From an uncultured Clostridia bacterium (GTDB lineage Bacteria > Bacillota > Clostridia > Saccharofermentanales > Fastidiosipilaceae): DNA of 9,047 nt. The stretch spans positions 1 to 9,047 of the forward strand of contig CAMXYS010000063.1 in the NCBI GenBank assembly GCA_947253135.1, written 5' to 3'. Positions 5,643 to 9,047 of this stretch are shown here, in pieces (position 1 is the first letter of the stretch; every line of letters starts with the position of its first letter). The translations under genes were made by a program, and so were the position numbers. Below the pieces are notes generated by a model. The model was not told the origin of the DNA. It did no database searches and worked only from the letters and a program-made list of their open reading frames with translations.

Positions 5643-6527
5643 TTAAATGGCCACTTCGAATTTCATCGGCTGGTCTGCCGGTTCTTTAAAGCGCTCCCAA
5701 TTTTCCGTATCAAAATCTGCAATGGTAAAATCATAAAAATTTTTTACTTCCGGATTTAAAATTAAACGCGGCTGCAGGCCTGTGTAGTTAAAATCTCGAT
5801 AGCGCTCCAACAATCTCTGGGCATTGTCCAAGTGACGATCATAGATATGTAGATTGACCAGCAAGTGGGTGAAGCGCCCCGGCCGGCGACCGATCACTTG
5901 TGCCACCATCATTAAAAGAGCTGCATACTGTAGCTGGTTAATGTGTCCGGCTGTCAGATAATCACTGGAGCGTTGGACCAGTACCATGTCCAACTCTTCT
6001 CCCCTCACCGTCCACAGCGTCTGAAAGGCACAGGGGACCAGACCGTCCGTCTCCCGGAAATCCTCCTCCTGCCACAAGGACATGATATGACGGCGGCCAT
6101 AAGGGTCTTCTGCCAAGCCCCGGAGCAGGCGGTTCAACAAATCATATTTGCGCACAGTGGCCCCGTAACGTTGACCAATGGTGCCGGGTCTGTCTGTAGA
6201 TTCCCAATCTCTCCACCAATAGATATTGTACTTGTCCTCTAAAACGGACAGGTCCGACGTCTGATCCTGATAAATCCACAACATTTCTTTGACAGCGGAT
6301 TTCCAAGCCATATTGCGCAAGGAGATCAGCGGAAACTCGCCGGCTGCCAAGTCGTAGGTTTGTACGACATGGCTGATGAAGCGGGTGTGAGCCGGTGTTC
6401 CGTCGGCCCAGCGGGGGCGAGGATTTTCATCCCAAATGCCATCCTTGAGGACAGCCAAAATAGCCTCAATCAAATGGCGGTCGGCGCGCGGGGTCCGGTC
6501 ATGAATTAAAAAATTATCTAGCTGCAC
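5643..6527 (-). CDS. thyA: Thymidylate synthase (ThyA; B. subtilis/phage phi3T-like class)
   Basis: ThyA methylates dUMP to dTMP using methylene-tetrahydrofolate, producing dihydrofolate. The 294-residue protein shows DGTPAHT (42-48), the dUMP-phosphate-binding RRH (145-147), catalytic Cys166 in LVPCAFQTLW, RSSD (186-189) with the dUMP-contacting Asp189 and Asn197, HIYDRH (227-232) with the paired His and Tyr, and the C-terminal FEVAI that closes the active site. The DGTPAHT segment, the shortened region after the Cys, and the NPEVKNFYDFTIADF ending (258-272) are, from memory, those of the B. subtilis ThyA/phi3T class rather than the E. coli form. The PFN signature is changed to HIN here. The start is GTG 6525-6527, with AAGGAG eight bases upstream. 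No dihydrofolate reductase gene is adjacent, although this enzyme needs one for cofactor recycling. Confidence 0.95.
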   Translation of the reverse strand: MQLDNFLIHDRTPRADRHLIEAILAVLKDGIWDENPRPRWADGTPAHTRFISHVVQTYDLAAGEFPLISLRNMAWKSAVKEMLWIYQDQTSDLSVLEDKYNIYWWRDWESTDRPGTIGQRYGATVRKYDLLNRLLRGLAEDPYGRRHIMSLWQEEDFRETDGLVPCAFQTLWTVRGEELDMVLVQRSSDYLTAGHINQLQYAALLMMVAQVIGRRPGRFTHLLVNLHIYDRHLDNAQRLLERYRDFNYTGLQPRLILNPEVKNFYDFTIADFDTENWERFKEPADQPMKFEVAI

Positions 6528-6586
6528 GGCACATACTCCTTCAAATAACCCATCGGCCTATCCTGTTGCCAGAAATTCTTCTACCA

Positions 6587-6614
6587 CTGATAAGCCTCGT
6601 AGAGTAGAAATCAA
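6587..6614 (-). promoter_or_regulatory. Candidate thyA promoter
   Basis: On the minus strand TTGATT (6614-6609) and TATCAG (6592-6587) are 16 bases apart, each with four of six consensus bases. This would give a leader of roughly 50 bases before the thyA GTG. It is the best pair I found in the divergent region, but it is weak. Confidence 0.3.
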
Positions 6615-6687
6615 CTAACAGTGTACTACATTTTAACGGGCAGGCCCCTCTGTCATGTTTGTCGGTTTTTGACGTTTTTTCTTTCTG

Positions 6688-6701
6688 CGCGCACCGGCGC
6701 G
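6688..6701 (+). other. GC-rich hairpin in the leader of the plus-strand Tad genes
   Basis: CGCGC and GCGCG flank the tetraloop ACCG, giving a perfect 5-base-pair GC-only stem. It stands about 30 bases upstream of the ribosome binding site of the CpaE-like gene. It has no downstream T-run on either strand, so it is not an intrinsic terminator. The rest of 6528-6747 shows no gene and no convincing plus-strand promoter. Confidence 0.3.
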
Positions 6702-6730
6702 ATCGGCCATGATTCAGGTAAGAAAAACAC

Positions 6731-6738
6731 AGGGAGGG
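6731..6738 (+). promoter_or_regulatory. Ribosome binding site deciding the start of the CpaE-like gene
   Basis: AGGGAGGG lies nine bases before ATG 6748-6750. The in-frame upstream ATG at 6709 would place this site inside the coding region and has no ribosome binding site of its own, so 6748 is preferred. Confidence 0.75.
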
Positions 6739-6747
6739 CAAACAGAT

Positions 6748-7284
6748 ATGACGGCGACTTTACGCTATCTGATCAGTGGCGGTGACGGCTTAGCCGTCGG
6801 ACGTGAATTGAACCGGGCAGTGCAGTGGTGGGACCAAAGAAAATACCGAATCATTCTGCTGTCGACTTCACTGTTCGGACAAGAATTCAAGCTGTTGAAA
6901 AGGGCCGCCTGTCGGGGCGCTGCCGACCAAGCAGGTCGACTAACCAAAGCCACCGAACCCGGGGCGCTAAACCTGCCCGGCCTGTCCGATCTGTTGCGCA
7001 AATTACAGATTTTCGACCAGACCGCTGCCGACAGCAACTATAAAAAATTGCTTTTTTCTTTTTTGAAAAGAGCCGGTTTTGGTTGTCTCTACCTACCCCC
7101 CCTATCCAGGGCAGAAGTGCCGTTTCATTTCAGCACCGCGGCTTGGCAAGGACTTTTTTCGGCCCTGCTGCCCAGCTCCGACGAGATGGCGGAAAGAGAA
7201 GTCAGCCTGATTCATATCGACCGACTCTACGCTGATTTTTTGCTCCCCTGCCTGCCCGGCCAAGCCCAACCGCTCCAAAACTGA
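6748..7284 (+). CDS. Unrecognised protein, possibly a degenerate, truncated CpaE/MinD-like ATPase of the Tad locus
   Basis: I do not recognise this 178-residue protein outright. It has no signal peptide or membrane segment. Its layout resembles the N-terminal two-thirds of a ParA/MinD-type domain such as CpaE, which often precedes cpaF. LISGGDGLAVGRE (8-20) sits where the deviant Walker A (xKGGxGKT) should be. Then RIILLSTSLFG (34-44) stands where VLLIDADLxxG occurs, at nearly the same spacing. GLSDLLRKL (78-86) resembles the segment before the switch region, GCLYLPPLSRAE (112-123) the usual LxVLPAP strand, and SLIHID (153-158) a Walker B strand. Both P-loop lysines and both Asp of the DxD motif are missing, so ATP binding would be lost. 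About 100 C-terminal residues of the normal domain are also absent. It stands 86 bases before cpaF in the same direction, so a Tad role is likely by context. The homology is inference; a lineage-specific protein remains possible. Confidence 0.5.
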   Translation: MTATLRYLISGGDGLAVGRELNRAVQWWDQRKYRIILLSTSLFGQEFKLLKRAACRGAADQAGRLTKATEPGALNLPGLSDLLRKLQIFDQTAADSNYKKLLFSFLKRAGFGCLYLPPLSRAEVPFHFSTAAWQGLFSALLPSSDEMAEREVSLIHIDRLYADFLLPCLPGQAQPLQN

Positions 7285-7357
7285 CTCCTCTAAGCCTAAC
7301 AACCGACTCTTACTCCAACCGACAACAAGACAGCAAAGTGCTGCGCTTACCAGCTAC

Positions 7358-7364
7358 AGAAGGA
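7358..7364 (+). promoter_or_regulatory. Ribosome binding site deciding the cpaF start
   Basis: AGAAGGA lies six bases before ATG 7371-7373. An in-frame GTG at 7338 has no such site and would add eleven residues unrelated to the family, so the ATG is preferred. Confidence 0.75.
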
Positions 7365-7370
7365 CCTTTT

Positions 7371-8567
7371 ATGCTAGACCAAGACACAAGCCCTCCCACT
7401 GCCCTTGCCGCCATCAAAGAAAACATCTTCAGCATCATGCGCGAATATTCGGATCTGCCCGATGCTGCCTACCGGCAAAAATTAAAAAACACATTGACCC
7501 GTCTTTTATTTGGAAGTGGCCTTGACCGGGCCGCTCGCAGTCGTTTATTTGAGGAAATTTACAATCGAACGAGAGGACTGGACCTCTTGCAACCCCTGAT
7601 GGATAAGCCGGAGGTAACCGAAATTATGGTCAACGGGACCGTTGATATTTTTTACGAAGAAGCGGGCAAAATCAGACGGTCAGACCTTAAATTCGAAGAC
7701 CGGGCCCAATTAGAAAATTTGGTTCAGCAGTTATTCTCCCGGGTCAACCGCAACCTCAGCCTCCACCACCCAATCGCCGACGCTCGCCTACCGGACGGCT
7801 CCAGAGCCAATGCTGTCCTACCACCAGCCGCCCCCGACGGGCCCATTCTAACCCTCCGTAAATTCACCGGTATCAGACCCAGTCCCGAAGCCCTAATCAA
7901 AAGTGGTTTTATCTCCGCAGAAGCCCTTTATTTCCTCAGGGATCAAATTCGACTAAAAAGAAGCATTTTTATAGCCGGCGGAACCGGCACCGGCAAGACA
8001 ACCCTGCTCAATATTCTAGCCGGCTTTATCCCGGTTGACGAGCGCATCATTACGATTGAAGACTCCGCTGAACTCAAACTAAACCAGATCGAAAATTTAG
8101 TGCGGTTGGAAAGTCGGCCACCGGGTCCGGACGGCAGTGGTGAGATCACTATCCAGGACCTGCTCCGCAGTTCCTTGCGCATGCGCCCCGACCGGATCAT
8201 TATTGGCGAAGTGCGGGGTTCCGAAGCGGCTGACCTTATGCATGCCATGAACACCGGCCATCCCGGCAGTCTCTGCACGGGACACGGCAACAGCTGCGCT
8301 GACATGTTTCACCGCCTGTGTAACCTGGCACTTGAAGGATCCCGTTTGCCCCTGTCAGCGATTGAAGAGATTATGGCCGGCTGTATCGACATTATGGTCC
8401 ACATCAGTCGAACAGAAAGTGGGCAGAGAAAAGTGGATGAAATGGTCCGACTGTCACTAGACCAAGACCGACAAGCCTGTTTTCAAACTGTCTACACTCC
8501 CGCAGAAGGTCTTATAACTGATCCGAGGGGGAATGGCAAAGGAGATCTTACATGCTCGATCGAGTAG
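7371..8567 (+). CDS. cpaF: Tad/Flp pilus assembly secretion ATPase CpaF (TadA)
   Basis: This is the hexameric cytoplasmic ATPase of the Tad type IV-like pilus system, which powers pilus assembly through the TadB/TadC platform. The 398-residue protein shows the N-terminal domain ending in GLDLLQPLMDKPEVTEIMVN (69-88) and the family segment ADARLPDGSRANAVLPP (136-152). It then has TLRKF (161-165), Walker A GGTGTGKT (203-210), the Asp box TIEDSAEL (228-235), MRPDRIIIGEVRGSEA (271-286) with Walker B, AMNTGHPGSL (292-301), and the His box TGHGNS (303-308, where HANS is commoner). Length and motif order are normal and all catalytic residues are present. Upstream is the CpaE-like gene; tadB begins 16 bases before this gene ends. 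Some workers call this family TadA. Which fibre it builds is not visible, since no pilin gene lies inside the window. Confidence 0.95.
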   Translation: MLDQDTSPPTALAAIKENIFSIMREYSDLPDAAYRQKLKNTLTRLLFGSGLDRAARSRLFEEIYNRTRGLDLLQPLMDKPEVTEIMVNGTVDIFYEEAGKIRRSDLKFEDRAQLENLVQQLFSRVNRNLSLHHPIADARLPDGSRANAVLPPAAPDGPILTLRKFTGIRPSPEALIKSGFISAEALYFLRDQIRLKRSIFIAGGTGTGKTTLLNILAGFIPVDERIITIEDSAELKLNQIENLVRLESRPPGPDGSGEITIQDLLRSSLRMRPDRIIIGEVRGSEAADLMHAMNTGHPGSLCTGHGNSCADMFHRLCNLALEGSRLPLSAIEEIMAGCIDIMVHISRTESGQRKVDEMVRLSLDQDRQACFQTVYTPAEGLITDPRGNGKGDLTCSIE

Positions 8568-9047
8568 CTGCCATAAAAGGAAGTGCCGCCCCCAAGTCAA
8601 AAAAAGAAAAATCAGCTCGTCATCTGAATTTCCGTCGCACAGCCCTCATCTGGCCCGTCGCTTTTTTTCTTTGTCGTCCGTTTGCACCGGGGTTCTTGAC
8701 GGCTGCCGCCTTAGCCTTTGTACTGACCATTCTGCTGGGCGCAACACTGGGAAGAATGCTAACCGGACGGCGGAACCATATCAAAAGAGAACACTACCTT
8801 TACTTGCTCCAATTTTTATGTGGCGAGTTGGCAGCCGGGTCTAATCTCCACCGCGCCTTACTCCGAGCCGACCGACTTTTACCTGAACAGATAGGGGAAA
8901 AATCTCAAATTTATCGGGCGGTGCACGCCGGAGCCGGACGACTGCGTTTACAGGAGGATACAGCCGCGGCTCTGCGCACGATCGGACAGCAGGCCAACTT
9001 GTCTGAAGCCCTGGACTTGTTTTACCTGCTGGCCGGCAGTAACAACC
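8552..9047 (+). CDS. tadB: TadB-like type II secretion F-domain protein, N-terminal part (runs off right edge)
   Basis: The frame opens at ATG 8552, with AAAGGAG seven bases upstream, and stays open for 165 codons to the end of the window. It overlaps the end of cpaF by 16 bases in another frame, so the two are probably translationally coupled. A basic, lysine-rich N-terminus (residues 1-30) is followed by two hydrophobic segments, about 30-43 and 47-68. A cytoplasmic helical part then begins HYLYLLQFLCGELAAGSNLH (81-100) and continues through RLRLQEDTAAALRTIGQQA (130-148). That pattern, an LxxLxxxLxAGxxLxxAL helix pair and then an LxxGxxxxxALxxLA-like repeat, is the T2SF/GspF fold of TadB and TadC. 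Position directly after cpaF favours TadB. TadB proteins are about 280-320 residues, so roughly half is visible. The call rests on pattern and context. Confidence 0.82.
   Translation, partial: MLDRVAAIKGSAAPKSKKEKSARHLNFRRTALIWPVAFFLCRPFAPGFLTAAALAFVLTILLGATLGRMLTGRRNHIKREHYLYLLQFLCGELAAGSNLHRALLRADRLLPEQIGEKSQIYRAVHAGAGRLRLQEDTAAALRTIGQQANLSEALDLFYLLAGSNN

Noticed and set aside
6688..6701. GC-rich hairpin as a terminator for either strand
   Set aside because: On the minus strand it is followed by an A/G-rich run rather than T, and on the plus strand by mixed sequence, so it does not meet the criteria for an intrinsic terminator.
6541..6741. Minus-strand open frame of 66 codons upstream of thyA
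   Set aside because: It has no ribosome binding site or recognisable features and covers the divergent promoter region. A small protein cannot be fully excluded.
8533..8844. Plus-strand open frame of 103 codons overlapping the cpaF end
   Set aside because: It is the wrong frame of tadB: it is rich in Ser, Arg and Cys without membrane segments, while the frame from 8552 shows the ribosome binding site, two hydrophobic segments and the F-domain pattern.

Overview
The window looks like chromosome from a member of the Bacillota (Firmicutes), most likely Clostridia-like, with roughly balanced base composition. The grounds are the gene order efp - asp23 - amaP - DUF2273 - nusB - xseA, an S-box (SAM-I) riboswitch in front of metK, a thymidylate synthase resembling the Bacillus subtilis ThyA/phage phi3T class, strong AGGGAGG-type ribosome binding sites, and free use of GTG and TTG starts. 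The genus cannot be named from the sequence alone.

Positions 1-6527 read on the minus strand. In transcription order they hold thyA; a promoter, SAM-I riboswitch and intrinsic terminator; metK and a ComF-family phosphoribosyltransferase gene joined by a 4-base overlap; efp; the envelope-stress trio asp23/amaP/DUF2273; nusB; and the first 191 codons of xseA, which runs off the left edge. Most junctions are overlaps or short gaps. Two of the overlaps use a TTG start embedded in the upstream stop (metK/comF and nusB/xseA).

Positions 6528-6747 are a divergent intergenic region. From 6748 rightwards the plus strand carries the start of a Tad (tight adherence, Flp-type pilus) locus: a 178-residue protein that I read as a truncated CpaE/MinD-like ATPase relative with a ruined nucleotide-binding site, then the secretion ATPase CpaF/TadA, then the first 165 codons of the inner-membrane platform protein TadB. 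TadB starts inside the end of cpaF and continues past the right edge. No pilin, prepilin peptidase or tadC is inside the window.

The minus-strand cluster is mostly housekeeping: S-adenosylmethionine supply, dTMP synthesis, translation elongation, rRNA antitermination and DNA repair. The riboswitch should shut down metK, and through the overlap also comF, when SAM is plentiful. The least ordinary items are the degenerate CpaE-like protein in front of cpaF, the roughly 55-residue acidic Ala/Pro/Glu tail on NusB, and the coupling of comF to a SAM-controlled transcript. No CRISPR array, insertion sequence, tRNA or rRNA was seen.
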